Of a stretch of 64,000 nt of DNA, positions 53,663-63,122 are shown piece by piece. Under the pieces are notes generated by a model. It was not told where the DNA came from and did not search any database. It saw only the letters and a program-made list of their open reading frames with translations. The translations under genes were made by a program, and so were the position numbers. Position 1 is the first letter of the stretch. Each line of letters opens with the position of its first letter. Source of the DNA: Streptomyces sp. NBC_01669 (GTDB lineage: Bacteria > Actinomycetota > Actinomycetes > Streptomycetales > Streptomycetaceae); contig NZ_JAPEQG010000001.1 of NCBI RefSeq assembly GCF_026339735.1, positions 1,612,001 to 1,676,000 on the forward strand, given 5' to 3'.

Positions 53663-53683
53663 TCAAGCGCCGGACGGGTTGGA
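53587..53683. repeat. Two tandem copies of a Streptomyces-type GC-rich intergenic repeat
   Basis: Copy A (53587-53632) and copy B (53638-53683) share GGGGCTCCGC, TCCTCAAGCGCCGGAC and GGCTGG/GGGTTGG. Units of this kind (CTCAAGCGCCGGACGGG) are widespread in Streptomyces intergenic DNA. Copy B runs into the end of sucD and supplies its stop codon. Confidence 0.75.
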
Positions 53684-54655
53684 TGTGCCGGACGGGACGG
53701 ATGTGTCCGAAGGGCTGGATGTACCCGAAGGGCTGGATGTACCCGAAGGGCTGGATGTACCCGAGGGGTTGGAATGCTCCCCCAGCTTCTCCCGCACCAA
53801 CCGCGCCGTCTCCGTCGGTGTCGCGCCCACCGCGACCCCCGCCGCCTCCAGTGCCTTCTGCTTCGCCTCCGCCGTGCCCGACGAGCCCGAGACGATCGCA
53901 CCCGCGTGGCCCATCGTCTTGCCCTCGGGGGCCGTGAAGCCCGCGATGTAGCCGATCACCGGCTTGGTGATGTGCTGTGCGATATGTGCCGCCGCTCGTT
54001 CCTCCGCGTCGCCGCCGATTTCTCCGATGAGGACGATCAGCTCGGTGTCCGGGTCGTTCTCGAACGCGGTCAGACAGTCGATGTGCGTCGTGCCGATGAC
54101 GGGGTCGCCGCCGATTCCCACCGCCGATGTGAAGCCGATGTCGCGCAGTTCGTGCATCAGCTGGTACGTGAGCGTGCCGGACTTCGAGACGAGGCCGATC
54201 CGGCCCGGTCCGGGGGCGATGTCGGCCGGGATGATGCCCGCGTTGGACTGGCCGGGGGTGATCACGCCGGGACAGTTGGGGCCGATGATGCGGGTGCCGC
54301 GGCTGCGGGCGTGGGCGTGGAAGGCGACGGCGTCATGAACCGGGATGCCTTCGGTGATGACCACCGCCACAGCAATCCCCGCGTCGACCGCTTCGATGAC
54401 GGCCGTCTTGGCGAACGGCGGCGGTACGAAGACCACGGTGACGTCCGCTCCCGTGGCGTCCATTCCTTCGCGTACGGAGCCGAAGACGGGGATCCCGGCA
54501 CCGTCGATGTCCACGCTCCGGCCTGCCTTGCGCGGGTTGACGCCGCCTACGATCCGGGTGCCCGCCGCCAGCATCCTGCGGGTGTGTTTCATGCCCTCGG
54601 CGCCGGTCATGCCCTGGACGAGGACCTTGCTCTCCTTGGTGAGATAGATGGCCAT
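53663..54655 (-). CDS. sucD: Succinyl-CoA synthetase (ADP-forming) alpha subunit, with repeat-derived tail
   Basis: 330 residues. The CoA-binding Rossmann start is [40 protein letters not shown] and the phospho-histidine loop [19 protein letters not shown] (His250) are clear. The family normally ends near residue 293; here a 36-residue tail of [14 protein letters not shown] repeats follows, encoded by 18-bp tandem units (53676-53765) and an intergenic repeat. It pairs with sucC 11 bp upstream. Being next to a CoA-ligase/CoA-transferase operon, it is probably a second, pathway-specific sucCD set rather than the TCA-cycle copy. Confidence 0.93.
   Translation of the reverse strand: MAIYLTKESKVLVQGMTGAEGMKHTRRMLAAGTRIVGGVNPRKAGRSVDIDGAGIPVFGSVREGMDATGADVTVVFVPPPFAKTAVIEAVDAGIAVAVVITEGIPVHDAVAFHAHARSRGTRIIGPNCPGVITPGQSNAGIIPADIAPGPGRIGLVSKSGTLTYQLMHELRDIGFTSAVGIGGDPVIGTTHIDCLTAFENDPDTELIVLIGEIGGDAEERAAAHIAQHITKPVIGYIAGFTAPEGKTMGHAGAIVSGSSGTAEAKQKALEAAGVAVGATPTETARLVREKLGEHSNPSGTSSPSGTSSPSGTSSPSDTSVPSGTSNPSGA
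53676..53765 (-). repeat. Five 18-bp tandem repeats coding for the SucD tail
   Basis: Unit GGGCTGGATGTACCCGAA (plus strand). Three copies are nearly perfect (53712-53765), and two flanking copies are diverged (53676-53711). In the sucD frame each unit encodes a six-residue Ser/Pro/Gly/Thr block. Confidence 0.85.
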
Positions 54656-54666
54656 GTCACGTCTCC

Positions 54667-55800
54667 TTAGGCTGCGGCGGCCAGTTGGGCCGCTCGGCGC
54701 GCGGCGCCGTCCATCGTGGTGGACTGCTCGACCAGGGGGTGCGCGTGTGCGTCGAGGATCGCGCGGCCGCGGGCGGCGTTGTTGCCGTCGAGCCGGACGA
54801 CGAGCGGTTTGGTCAGGCGTACGGACTGCAGCGCCTGGACGATGCCGTCGGCGACCGCGTCGCAGGAGGTGATGCCTCCGAAGACGTTGACGAAGACCGA
54901 CTTCACTGCCGGGTCGGAGAGGATGACGGAGAGGCCGTCGGCCATGACGGCGGCCGAGGCGCCACCACCGATGTCGAGGAAGTTGGCCGGGCGGGCTCCG
55001 CAGCCGGCGACGACGTCGAGGGTGGACATGACGAGTCCGGCGCCGTTGCCGATGATGCCGACCTCGCCGTCGAGTTTGACGTAGTTCAGGCCCTTGGCCG
55101 CGGCGGCCGACTCCAGGGGGTTGCCGTGGGGGTCATCGGATTCCGCACCCCAACGGGACTGGCGGAAGCGGGCGTTGTCGTCGAGGGTCACCTTGCCGTC
55201 GAGTGCGAGAATCCGTCCGTCCGTCGTCCGGACCAGCGGGTTGACCTCGACGAGCAGGGCGTCCTCCCTCGTGAGGACCTGCCAGAGGCGGTGGAGTACG
55301 GGGGCGGCATCAGGTGGTAGGGCTGCCGCTGCCGCGATCTCCGCGGCCTTCTTCTCAGTGACTCCTTCCACCGGGTCGACGGGGATGCGGGCCACTGCCT
55401 CCGGGCGGGTCGCGGCGACCTCCTCGATCTCCATGCCGCCCTCCGCCGAGGCGATGGCGAGAAAGGTGCCGTTCGTTCGGTCGAGTACGTAGCTGACGTA
55501 GAACTCCTCCTCGATGTCGACGGGTTGGGCGAGCATCACCGTACGTACCCGGTGGCCCTTGATGTCCATGCCGAGGATCTGGCGGGTGGTCAGTGCGGCC
55601 GCTGCCGGGTCGGCGGCGAGCTTCACTCCGCCCGCCTTGCCGCGACCGCCGGTCTTGACCTGGGCCTTGACGACGACGCGACCGCCGAGCCGGCCCGCTG
55701 CCGCCTTCGCCTCGGCCGCGCTGTCGATGACCTCGGCCTGTGGTACCGCTATGCCGTGTTCTGCGAAGAGTTGCCGTGCCTGGTGCTCGTACAGATCCAT
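54667..55800 (-). CDS. sucC: Succinyl-CoA synthetase (ADP-forming) beta subunit
   Basis: 377 residues from ATG 55800 ([20 protein letters not shown]), an internal start that matches the family's N-terminus exactly. The ATP-grasp domain has [36 protein letters not shown] and the C-terminal [20 protein letters not shown] and [18 protein letters not shown] typical of SucC. It works with SucD to interconvert succinyl-CoA and succinate with ATP. The gene diverges from the ThDP-enzyme operon across a 161-bp region with an 8-8-8 inverted repeat. Confidence 0.94.
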   Translation of the reverse strand: MDLYEHQARQLFAEHGIAVPQAEVIDSAAEAKAAAGRLGGRVVVKAQVKTGGRGKAGGVKLAADPAAAALTTRQILGMDIKGHRVRTVMLAQPVDIEEEFYVSYVLDRTNGTFLAIASAEGGMEIEEVAATRPEAVARIPVDPVEGVTEKKAAEIAAAAALPPDAAPVLHRLWQVLTREDALLVEVNPLVRTTDGRILALDGKVTLDDNARFRQSRWGAESDDPHGNPLESAAAAKGLNYVKLDGEVGIIGNGAGLVMSTLDVVAGCGARPANFLDIGGGASAAVMADGLSVILSDPAVKSVFVNVFGGITSCDAVADGIVQALQSVRLTKPLVVRLDGNNAARGRAILDAHAHPLVEQSTTMDGAARRAAQLAAAA

Positions 55801-55879
55801 AGCCACTCCCGATCGTGCCGATTGTGAAAGTGCCGCACGCCCCCTGGACACCACCCACCGGATGCGGGATAACAAGCTT

Positions 55880-55903
55880 CATACAGTATTCGTCGACTGT
55901 ATG
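55880..55903. promoter_or_regulatory. Inverted repeat in the divergent sucC / ThDP-enzyme promoter region
   Basis: CATACAGT (55880-55887), an 8-bp spacer, then the exact complement ACTGTATG (55896-55903). It lies midway between both starts. The arm resembles half-sites of GntR-type regulators and overlaps AT-rich promoter-like sequence (TACAGTATT), so one factor could control both operons. Confidence 0.7.
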
Positions 55904-55961
55904 CAATGTACCGGAGCACCGCAATGGTTCCCGCACTCCCCTACGAAGGGACAGGATCGCC

Positions 55962-57644
55962 ATGCCCGAGGACAGCCAGGAACTCATTTCCGGTGGGCAC
56001 TTGGTCGCCAAGGCGCTCAAGGCCGAGGGGGTGGAACGCATCTACACCCTGTGTGGCGGCCACATCATCGACATCTACGACGGCTGCGTCGACGAGGGCA
56101 TCGAAGTCGTCGACGTACGTCATGAGCAGGTAGCCGCGCACGCCGCCGACGGGTACGCCCGGATCACCGGCAAGCCCGGATGCGCCGTCGTCACCGCCGG
56201 GCCGGGGACCACGGACGCGGTGACGGGCGTCGCGAACGCGTTCCGCGCCGAGTCGCCCATGTTGCTGATCGGTGGTCAGGGAGCGCACAGCCAGCACAAG
56301 ATGGGCTCGCTGCAGGATCTCCCGCACGTCGAGATGATGGCGCCCATCTCCAAGTTCGCCGCCACCGTGCCCGATACGGCCCGCGCCGCCGACATGGTGT
56401 CCATGGCCTTCCGCGAGTGCTACCACGGGGCTCCGGGCCCCTCCTTCCTGGAGATACCGCGCGATGTACTCGACGCCAAGGTGCCGGTGTCGAAGGCCCG
56501 GGTACCGGAGGCCGGGCAGTACCGGGCCTCGACCCGTACGGCCGGTGACCCCGAAGCCGTCGAGAAGCTCGCCGACCTCCTCGTCCACGCCGAGAAGCCG
56601 GCGATCCTGTTGGGCAGTCAGGTGTGGACGACCCGCGCGACGGACTTTGCCATCGAGCTCGTGCGGACGATCGATGTCCCCGCCTACATGAACGGAGCCG
56701 GGCGCGGCACCCTGCCGCCCGGCGATCCGCACCACTTCCAGCTGTCGCGGCGCTACGCCTTCTCCAACGCCGATCTGATCGTGATCGTGGGGACACCGTT
56801 CGACTTCCGCATGGGGTACGGCAAGCGGCTCTCCACCGATGCCACGGTCGTGCAGATCGACCTCGACTACCGCACCGTCGGCAAGAACCGGGACATCGAT
56901 CTCGGGATCGTCGGGGACGCGGGGTTGGTCCTCAAGGCGGTCACGGAAGCCGCGAGCGGACGGCTGAACGGAGGCGCGGTCAAGCGCAAGGCCTGGCTGG
57001 AGGAGCTCCGAACCGCCGAACAGACCGCGATCGAGAAGCGGTTGCCCAGTCTGAAGTCGGATGCGTCGCCGATCCATCCGTACCGGCTGGTCAGCGAGAT
57101 CAATGACTTCCTCACCGAGGACTCGATCTACATCGGGGACGGCGGCGACATCGTCACCTTCTCCGGTCAGGTCGTGCAGCCGAAGTCGCCCGGCCACTGG
57201 ATGGACCCGGGACCGCTGGGCACGCTCGGCGTCGGGGTGCCGTTCGTGCTGGCGGCGAAGCAGGCCCGGCCCGACAAGGAGGTCGTGGCGCTCTTCGGTG
57301 ACGGCGCGTTCTCCCTGACCGGCTGGGACTTCGAGACGCTGGTCCGCTACAACCTCCCCTTCGTCGGCATCGTCGGCAACAACTCCTCGATGAACCAGAT
57401 CCGATACGGCCAGAAGGCGAAGTACGGGGACGAGCGTGAGCGGATCGGCAACACCCTCGGCGACGTCCACTACGACAAGTTCGCCCAGATGCTGGGGGGT
57501 TACGGCGAAGAGGTCCGCGACCCCGCCGACATCGCGCCGGCACTGCGGCGGGCCCGCGAGTCCGGTCTGCCGTCGCTGATCAACGTCTGGGTCGACCCCG
57601 ATGCGTACGCCCCCGGAACCATGAACCAGACCATGTACAAGTAG
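55962..57644 (+). CDS. ThDP-dependent enzyme (acetolactate synthase-like; candidate oxalyl-CoA decarboxylase or 2-hydroxyacyl-CoA lyase)
   Basis: 560 residues from ATG 55962. Pyr domain with the activating Glu55 in [16 protein letters not shown], central domain ([20 protein letters not shown]), and PP domain with the ThDP motif [20 protein letters not shown] followed by NNSSMNQ. Overall length and order fit the acetolactate synthase/oxalyl-CoA decarboxylase superfamily. The neighbours (CoA-transferase, acyl-CoA synthetase, OFA transporter) favour a CoA-thioester substrate. The N-terminal half does not closely resemble the oxalyl-CoA decarboxylase I know, so the substrate is left open. Confidence 0.8.
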   Translation: MPEDSQELISGGHLVAKALKAEGVERIYTLCGGHIIDIYDGCVDEGIEVVDVRHEQVAAHAADGYARITGKPGCAVVTAGPGTTDAVTGVANAFRAESPMLLIGGQGAHSQHKMGSLQDLPHVEMMAPISKFAATVPDTARAADMVSMAFRECYHGAPGPSFLEIPRDVLDAKVPVSKARVPEAGQYRASTRTAGDPEAVEKLADLLVHAEKPAILLGSQVWTTRATDFAIELVRTIDVPAYMNGAGRGTLPPGDPHHFQLSRRYAFSNADLIVIVGTPFDFRMGYGKRLSTDATVVQIDLDYRTVGKNRDIDLGIVGDAGLVLKAVTEAASGRLNGGAVKRKAWLEELRTAEQTAIEKRLPSLKSDASPIHPYRLVSEINDFLTEDSIYIGDGGDIVTFSGQVVQPKSPGHWMDPGPLGTLGVGVPFVLAAKQARPDKEVVALFGDGAFSLTGWDFETLVRYNLPFVGIVGNNSSMNQIRYGQKAKYGDERERIGNTLGDVHYDKFAQMLGGYGEEVRDPADIAPALRRARESGLPSLINVWVDPDAYAPGTMNQTMYK

Positions 57645-57660
57645 CAGAGGAGCCGTTGGC

Positions 57661-58890
57661 ATGACCAAAGCTCTTGAGGGCGTGCGCGTCCTCGACATGA
57701 CGCACGTACAGTCCGGTCCCTCCGCCACCCAGCTGCTCGCCTGGCTCGGCGCGGACGTGGTGAAGCTCGAAGCGCCGAGCGGAGACATCACCCGCAAACA
57801 GCTGCGCGATCTGCCGGATGTCGACTCCCTCTACTTCACGATGCTCAACTGCAACAAGCGGAGCATCACGCTCAACACCAAGAGCGAGCGCGGCAAGGAG
57901 ATCCTCACCGAACTGATCCGCCGCAGCGATGTGATGGTGGAGAACTTCGGCCCGGGCGCCGTCGACCGGATGGGGTTCACCTGGGAGCGGATCCAGGAGA
58001 TCAATCCGCGGATCGTGTACGCCTCCATCAAGGGCTTCGGTGAGGGTCCGTACACCAACTTCAAGGCGTACGAGGTGGTCGCCCAGGCCATGGGCGGCTC
58101 GATGTCCACCACCGGCTTCGAGGACGGTCCGCCGCTCGCCACCGGTGCGCAGATCGGCGACTCCGGAACCGGCATCCACGCGGTCGCGGGCATTCTGGCC
58201 GCGCTGTTCCAGCGCGAGAACACCGGGCGGGGACAGCGCGTCAACGTCGCCATGCAGCATGCGGTGCTCAACCTCTGCCGGGTGAAGCTCCGTGACCAAC
58301 AGCGGTTGGCACACGGGCCATTGGCTGAATACCCGAACGAGGACTTCGGCGACGAGGTGCCGCGCAGCGGCAATGCGAGCGGCGGTGGGCAGCCCGGATG
58401 GGCGGTGAAGTGCGCGCCCGGTGGGCCCAACGACTATGTGTACGTCATTGTGCAGCCGGTGGGCTGGCAGCCGCTCGCCTCGCTCATCGGACGGCCGGAG
58501 CTGGTGGACGACCCCGAGTGGGCGACGCCCGAGGCCCGGCTGCCCAAGCTCGACAAGATGTTCCAGCTCATCGAGGAGTGGTCCTCGACGCTCCCCAAGT
58601 GGGAAGTGCTGGAGCGTCTCAACGCACACAACATCCCGTGCGGCCCGATCCTCTCCACCCAGGAGATCATCGAGGACGAGTCCCTGGTCGCCAACGAGAT
58701 GGTCGTCCAGGTGGAGCACCCGGAGCGCGGCACGTTCACCACCGTCGGCTCCCCGCTGAAGCTCTCCGACTCCCCGGTGGATGTGGTCACGTCGCCACTG
58801 CTCGGTGAGCACAACGAAGAGGTGTACGTCGGTGAGCTGGGCCTCGGCGACGAGGAGCTGTGGCTGCTGAAGACGAACGGAGTCATCTGA
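57661..58890 (+). CDS. CaiB/BaiF (class III) CoA-transferase, formyl-CoA transferase-like
   Basis: 409 residues, 16 bp after the ThDP enzyme. The start is [20 protein letters not shown], then the family blocks [59 protein letters not shown] and [20 protein letters not shown]. Asp167 in the GDSG segment corresponds to the catalytic Asp of formyl-CoA:oxalate CoA-transferase. The C-terminus has [20 protein letters not shown]. It would move CoA between two carboxylic acids, for example formyl-CoA and oxalate. Confidence 0.92.
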   Translation: MTKALEGVRVLDMTHVQSGPSATQLLAWLGADVVKLEAPSGDITRKQLRDLPDVDSLYFTMLNCNKRSITLNTKSERGKEILTELIRRSDVMVENFGPGAVDRMGFTWERIQEINPRIVYASIKGFGEGPYTNFKAYEVVAQAMGGSMSTTGFEDGPPLATGAQIGDSGTGIHAVAGILAALFQRENTGRGQRVNVAMQHAVLNLCRVKLRDQQRLAHGPLAEYPNEDFGDEVPRSGNASGGGQPGWAVKCAPGGPNDYVYVIVQPVGWQPLASLIGRPELVDDPEWATPEARLPKLDKMFQLIEEWSSTLPKWEVLERLNAHNIPCGPILSTQEIIEDESLVANEMVVQVEHPERGTFTTVGSPLKLSDSPVDVVTSPLLGEHNEEVYVGELGLGDEELWLLKTNGVI

Positions 58891-58892
58891 GC

Positions 58893-61040
58893 ATGGTCGA
58901 ATCACAGGACCGGGAGACCGTACGGGCGTTGCTCGACTCGGTACGGGCCGCCGGACGCAATGCGCTCACCGCGCCCGAGGGCAAGATCGTCGCCGATGCG
59001 TACGGGATCGCCGTGCCGGGCGAGGAGCTGGCGCAGGACGTCGAGGAGGCGGTGGCCGTCGCGGACCGACTCGGCGGACCGGTCGTACTGAAGATCGTCT
59101 CCCCCGATGTGCTGCACAAGACGGATGCGGGTGGTGTCGTCGTCGGGGTGGAGGGCGTCTCGGCGGTCCGGGCCGCGTTCTGCCGGATCATCGAGAACGT
59201 GCGGGCGTACGCGCCCGACGCGCGGATCGACGGTGTCCAGGTCCAGCAGCTGGTGCCACCCGGCCAGGAGGTCATCGTCGGCGCGGTCACCGACCCGACG
59301 TTCGGGAAGGTCGTCGCCTTCGGGCTCGGTGGCGTGCTGGTGGAGGTGCTGAAGGACATCACCTTCCGTCTCGCTCCGGTCAGTGCGGACGAGGCGCAGT
59401 CGATGCTCGACTCGATCGGCGCCGCGGAGATCCTGCGCGGGGTGCGGGGTGCGCCGCCGGTGGACCGGTGGGCACTGGCCGAGCAGATCCGGCGGGTCTC
59501 CCAACTGGTCACGGATTTCCCGGAGATCGCGGAGGTCGACCTCAATCCGGTCATCGCCGCTCCGGAAGGTGCGGTCGCGGCGGACATCCGGATCCTGCTG
59601 TCGACGGAGGTGGTGGCGCCGCGGCGTACGTACCCGCGCGAGAAGATCCTCGCGTCGATGCGCCGGCTGATGGAGCCGCGCTCGGTCGCCGTGATCGGCG
59701 CCTCCAACGAGCAGGGCAAGATCGGTAATTCGGTGATGCGCAACCTCATCGACGGCGGATTCTCCGGGGAGATCCATCCGGTGAACCCCCGGGCCGATGA
59801 CATTCTGGGCCGCAAGGCGTACAAGAGTGTCACCGACGTTCCCGGTGAGGTGGATGTGGCGGTCTTCGCGATCCCCGCCAGGTTCGTGGCATCGGCGCTG
59901 GAAGAGGTGGGGCGCAAGGGGATTCCGAATGCGGTGCTCATCCCTTCCGGATTCGCCGAGACCGGTGAACAGGCCTTGCAGGACGAGATCGTGGCGATCG
60001 GCGAGCGGTACGGCGTACGGCTGCTCGGGCCGAACATCTACGGCTACTACTCGACGTGGCAGCACCTCTGCGCCACCTTCTGCACCCCGTACGACGTGAA
60101 GGGCGGGGTGGCGCTGACGTCGCAGTCCGGCGGTATCGGCATGGCCATCCTCGGCTTCGCCCGTTCCACGAAGACCGGTGTGTCGGCGATCGTCGGGCTC
60201 GGCAACAAGTCGGACATCGACGAGGACGACCTGCTGACCTGGTTCGGCGAGGACCCCAACACCGACTGCATCGCGATGCATTTGGAGGATCTCAAGGACG
60301 GGCGCGCGTTCGTCGAGGCGGCGCGCGCGACCGTGCCGAAGAAGCCGATCGTGGTACTGAAGGCCGGCCGTACCAGCGCCGGTGCGAAGGCGGCGGGATC
60401 GCACACCGGGGCGCTGGCGGGCGACGACGCCGTGTACGACGACATCCTGCGCCAGGCGGGGGTGATCAGGGCCCCGGGGCTGAACGACATGCTGGAGTAC
60501 GCGCGGGCGCTGCCCGTGCTGCCGACGCCGAAGGGCGACGACGTCGTCATCATCACGGGCGCCGGCGGTTCGGGTGTGCTGCTGTCGGACGCGATCGTCG
60601 ACAACGGGCTCTCCCTCATGGAGATTCCGCCGGATCTGGACGCGGCGTTCAAGGCGTTCATTCCGCCGTTCGGTGCGGCGGGCAACCCGATCGACATCAC
60701 GGGCGGTGAGCCGCCGTCGACGTACGAGGCAACGATCAGGCTCGGTCTGGAGGATCCGCGGATCCACTCGCTGGTCCTCGGCTACTGGCACACGATCGTC
60801 ACTCCCCCGATGGTCTTCGCGGAACTGACGGCCCGGGTGGTCGCGGAATTCCGCGAGCGCGGGATCGAGAAGCCCGTGGTGGCGTCATTGGCCGGCGACA
60901 CCGAGGTGGAGGAGGCGTGCCAGTACCTCTTCGAGCACGGCGTCGTCGCGTACCCGTACACGACGGAGAAGCCGGTGGCCGTACTGGGGGCCAAGTACCG
61001 ATGGGCCCGTGCGGCAGGGCTGTTGGACGGTGATCGATGA
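58893..61040 (+). CDS. ADP-forming acyl-CoA synthetase (acetate--CoA ligase type), fused beta-alpha subunits
   Basis: 715 residues from ATG 58893, 2 bp after the CoA-transferase. The N-terminal ATP-grasp (beta) half has GPVVLKIVSPDVLHKTDAGG and DPTFGKVVAFGLGGVLVEVL (about 50-230). The CoA-binding and ligase (alpha) half starts near 265 (PRSVAVIGASNEQGKIGNSV). It continues VNPRADDILGRKAYKSV, VALTSQSGGIGMAILGFA and AGRTSAGAKAAGSHTGALAG, the last being the phospho-His loop. Such enzymes interconvert acyl-CoA plus ADP and acid plus ATP, either activating the pathway substrate or recovering ATP from its product. Confidence 0.9.
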   Translation: MVESQDRETVRALLDSVRAAGRNALTAPEGKIVADAYGIAVPGEELAQDVEEAVAVADRLGGPVVLKIVSPDVLHKTDAGGVVVGVEGVSAVRAAFCRIIENVRAYAPDARIDGVQVQQLVPPGQEVIVGAVTDPTFGKVVAFGLGGVLVEVLKDITFRLAPVSADEAQSMLDSIGAAEILRGVRGAPPVDRWALAEQIRRVSQLVTDFPEIAEVDLNPVIAAPEGAVAADIRILLSTEVVAPRRTYPREKILASMRRLMEPRSVAVIGASNEQGKIGNSVMRNLIDGGFSGEIHPVNPRADDILGRKAYKSVTDVPGEVDVAVFAIPARFVASALEEVGRKGIPNAVLIPSGFAETGEQALQDEIVAIGERYGVRLLGPNIYGYYSTWQHLCATFCTPYDVKGGVALTSQSGGIGMAILGFARSTKTGVSAIVGLGNKSDIDEDDLLTWFGEDPNTDCIAMHLEDLKDGRAFVEAARATVPKKPIVVLKAGRTSAGAKAAGSHTGALAGDDAVYDDILRQAGVIRAPGLNDMLEYARALPVLPTPKGDDVVIITGAGGSGVLLSDAIVDNGLSLMEIPPDLDAAFKAFIPPFGAAGNPIDITGGEPPSTYEATIRLGLEDPRIHSLVLGYWHTIVTPPMVFAELTARVVAEFRERGIEKPVVASLAGDTEVEEACQYLFEHGVVAYPYTTEKPVAVLGAKYRWARAAGLLDGDR

Positions 61041-61168
61041 CCTGAGAGCGACGGCTCGAACCACGGGGAGTGCGGCGAACCGCTCGGCCGCAGACCCCGG
61101 GCGACGCGAAGTGGGAACGGACAGGGGGCGCTGGCCAGACTTCTTCCACGCAAGGGGTTCGATCGATC

Positions 61169-62557
61169 ATGGCAACGACTGACATCTCCATATCCGTCCC
61201 CTTCAGGGAGGTGACGGACCGCAACGGCCGTGTGTACCGGCTCGGCGAGACCGACCGGGACATCATGGGTCGGCCGCGCTGGACCATGGTGCTCTTCCCA
61301 TGGATCGGCATGTTGGGCATCAGCTCGTCGGAGTACGCGTTCACCTCCGCCGAGGAGACGCTGCACGACGCGCACATGTGGGCCAGCGGCCACATCTTCT
61401 GGCTGATGGGGGTCTGGATCTTCTTCCAGGCAGCCGTTGCCTTCCCGGCCGGACAGCTCCGTGAGAGCGGGCGACTGCCGGCCAGGAGCGCGATGCTCCT
61501 GGGAGCGCTGGGCACCCTGCTCGGCTACCTCTCGCTGGCGTACGCGCCGCATGTCATCGTCGCCTACTTCGGCTTCGGCATGTTCAGCGGTATCGGCGCC
61601 GGTCTCGTCTACGCGACCTGCGTGAACATGGTCGGCAAGTGGTATCCGGAGCGCAAGGGCGGCAAGACCGGCATGGTCAACGGCGGTTTCGCCTATGGCT
61701 CGGTGCCGTTCGTGTTCCTGTTCACCTCGTACATGGATCTGTCCAACTACCAGGGTGTGCTGGTCTCCGTGGGGGGCATCTGCTGTGCGGTGGTCGCGGT
61801 CGCGGGCTGGTTCTTCAAGGACCCGCCGAAGAACTGGTGGCCGCCGCACGTCGACCCGCTGAAGGTCTCGGACGACCCGCGGATCGTACGGTCGCTGGCC
61901 AAGAACCCGCCGGCGGTCAAGCAGTACACCCCGCGTGAGGCGGCCCGGACTCCGGTGCTGTGGATGATGTGGTTCTGCCTGCTCTGCACGGCGGGGATCA
62001 ACATTTTCGGTATCGCCATGCAGGTGCCGTTCGGCAAGGAAATGGGGTTCGCCGGCGGCATCGTGGCCACGGCCATGTCGCTCAAGGCGATCGTGAACGG
62101 GACCGGCCGGGGTGTCATCGGCTGGATCTCCGACCGGTACGGGCGCCGCAACACGCTGATCATCGTCTGTGTGGTGCTGGGGTCCGCGCAGTTCGGGGTC
62201 TTCTTCTCCGGCGACATCGGCTCGATGCCGTTCTTCCTGTTCTGCTCGATGGTCTCCGGCTTCGGTGGCGGCGCGATCTTCCCGCTGTTCGCGGCGATGA
62301 CCGCGGACTACTTCGGTGAGAACAACAACGCCTCGAACTACGGAATGGTCTACAGCTCGAAGCTGATCTCCGGCCTGGTCGGCTCCGGTGTCGGCGCCTT
62401 CGTGGTCGGTGCCTGGGGCTACGGCGGTGCCTTCGCCCTGGCGGGCAGCATCGGTCTCGGCTCGGCGGTCCTCGCGTGCTTCCTCAAGGCGCCGGGCCGG
62501 TCGAGCGCCAAGCGCATCGAACCCAATCCGCATCCGATCAGCCGGGAGATCTCCTGA
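61169..62557 (+). CDS. MFS transporter of the OFA (oxalate:formate antiporter) family
   Basis: 462 residues from ATG 61169, with twelve hydrophobic helices. The cytoplasmic N-terminus is REVTDRNGRVYRLGETDRDI. TM blocks contain SGIGAGLVYATCVNMVGKWY followed by PERKGGKTGMVNGGFAYGS, the signature after TM4 of OFA transporters. GRGVIGWISDRYGRRNTL lies in the second half. Family members exchange oxalate, formate or related carboxylates. As the last intact gene of the ThDP/CoA-transferase operon it should import the substrate or export the product. Confidence 0.9.
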   Translation: MATTDISISVPFREVTDRNGRVYRLGETDRDIMGRPRWTMVLFPWIGMLGISSSEYAFTSAEETLHDAHMWASGHIFWLMGVWIFFQAAVAFPAGQLRESGRLPARSAMLLGALGTLLGYLSLAYAPHVIVAYFGFGMFSGIGAGLVYATCVNMVGKWYPERKGGKTGMVNGGFAYGSVPFVFLFTSYMDLSNYQGVLVSVGGICCAVVAVAGWFFKDPPKNWWPPHVDPLKVSDDPRIVRSLAKNPPAVKQYTPREAARTPVLWMMWFCLLCTAGINIFGIAMQVPFGKEMGFAGGIVATAMSLKAIVNGTGRGVIGWISDRYGRRNTLIIVCVVLGSAQFGVFFSGDIGSMPFFLFCSMVSGFGGGAIFPLFAAMTADYFGENNNASNYGMVYSSKLISGLVGSGVGAFVVGAWGYGGAFALAGSIGLGSAVLACFLKAPGRSSAKRIEPNPHPISREIS

Positions 62558-62558
62558 T

Positions 62559-62849
62559 GTGACAGCGGAACCATACGTAACGGAGACCGCGTCGGCCACC
62601 ACGGCGGGCGCGGGCTTCCGCGAAATCACGGACGCTCGTGGCCGCGTCCACCGCATCGGAGAGACCGACCGGCAGGTCCTCGACCGACCGCGCTGGACGA
62701 TGGTGGCCCTCCCGTGGCTGGCCGTGCTGGCCATCAGCGTCTTCGAGTACCCCTTCGGCGCGGCGGAGGACACCCTGTCCTCGGCACACCACTGGACCTC
62801 CTCCAACACCTTCTGGGCCCTGAGCGTCTGGATCTTCTTCCAGGCGGGG
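62559..62849 (+). pseudogene. Second OFA-family transporter, truncated after 97 codons
   Basis: GTG 62559 follows the first transporter's stop by one base. The product starts with the same N-terminus pattern (FREITDARGRVHRIGETDRQ; RPRWTMVALPWLAVLAISVF) and runs to VWIFFQAG, the end of TM2. Homology then stops and the frame continues into sequence unrelated to transporters. About 360 codons are missing. A hairpin follows at 62904. Confidence 0.85.
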
Positions 62850-62903
62850 CGGCCGGTCCCGGTCCAGTGCCGGAGGGGCACTGGATCCGCTGCCGTCCAA
62901 GCA

Positions 62904-62936
62904 ACGGCCCTCCCGGCGCGGTGCGGGGAGGGCCGT
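62904..62936. terminator. Hairpin after the truncated transporter
   Basis: ACGGCCCTCCC (62904-62914) and its exact complement GGGAGGGCCGT (62926-62936) with an 11-nt loop. It probably ends the ThDP/CoA-transferase/transporter operon and may serve the convergent isomerase gene as well. Confidence 0.75.
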
Positions 62937-63122
62937 CATGCGGTTGCTCGCCAGTGCCGTGACCGGCACGGTTTGCCCCATGAGGAGCGTCACCCGGTGC
63001 GTGCGATCGCAAGGGTCGGTTTCGGCGAGCAGGACGTCGTAGAGGCGGGCGTTTGCGCTGTTCCCCGGTCGTCAGGAATTCGGGGTGAGGCGCGGCCCGC
63101 CCCTCCGATGCCGCCGATGGTT
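62937..63122. other. Convergent intergenic region
   Basis: No gene is supported. A short inverted repeat GCCAGTGCCGTGACCGGCAC at about 62951 could add to termination. Nothing else is seen. Confidence 0.3.

Noticed and set aside
53676..53765. Possible CRISPR-like tandem array
   Set aside because: The units are contiguous 18-mers in frame with sucD, with no spacers.
60782..62881. 699-codon open frame on the minus strand
   Set aside because: Shadow of the acyl-CoA synthetase and OFA transporter genes. It is His/Arg/Asp-rich with no domain.
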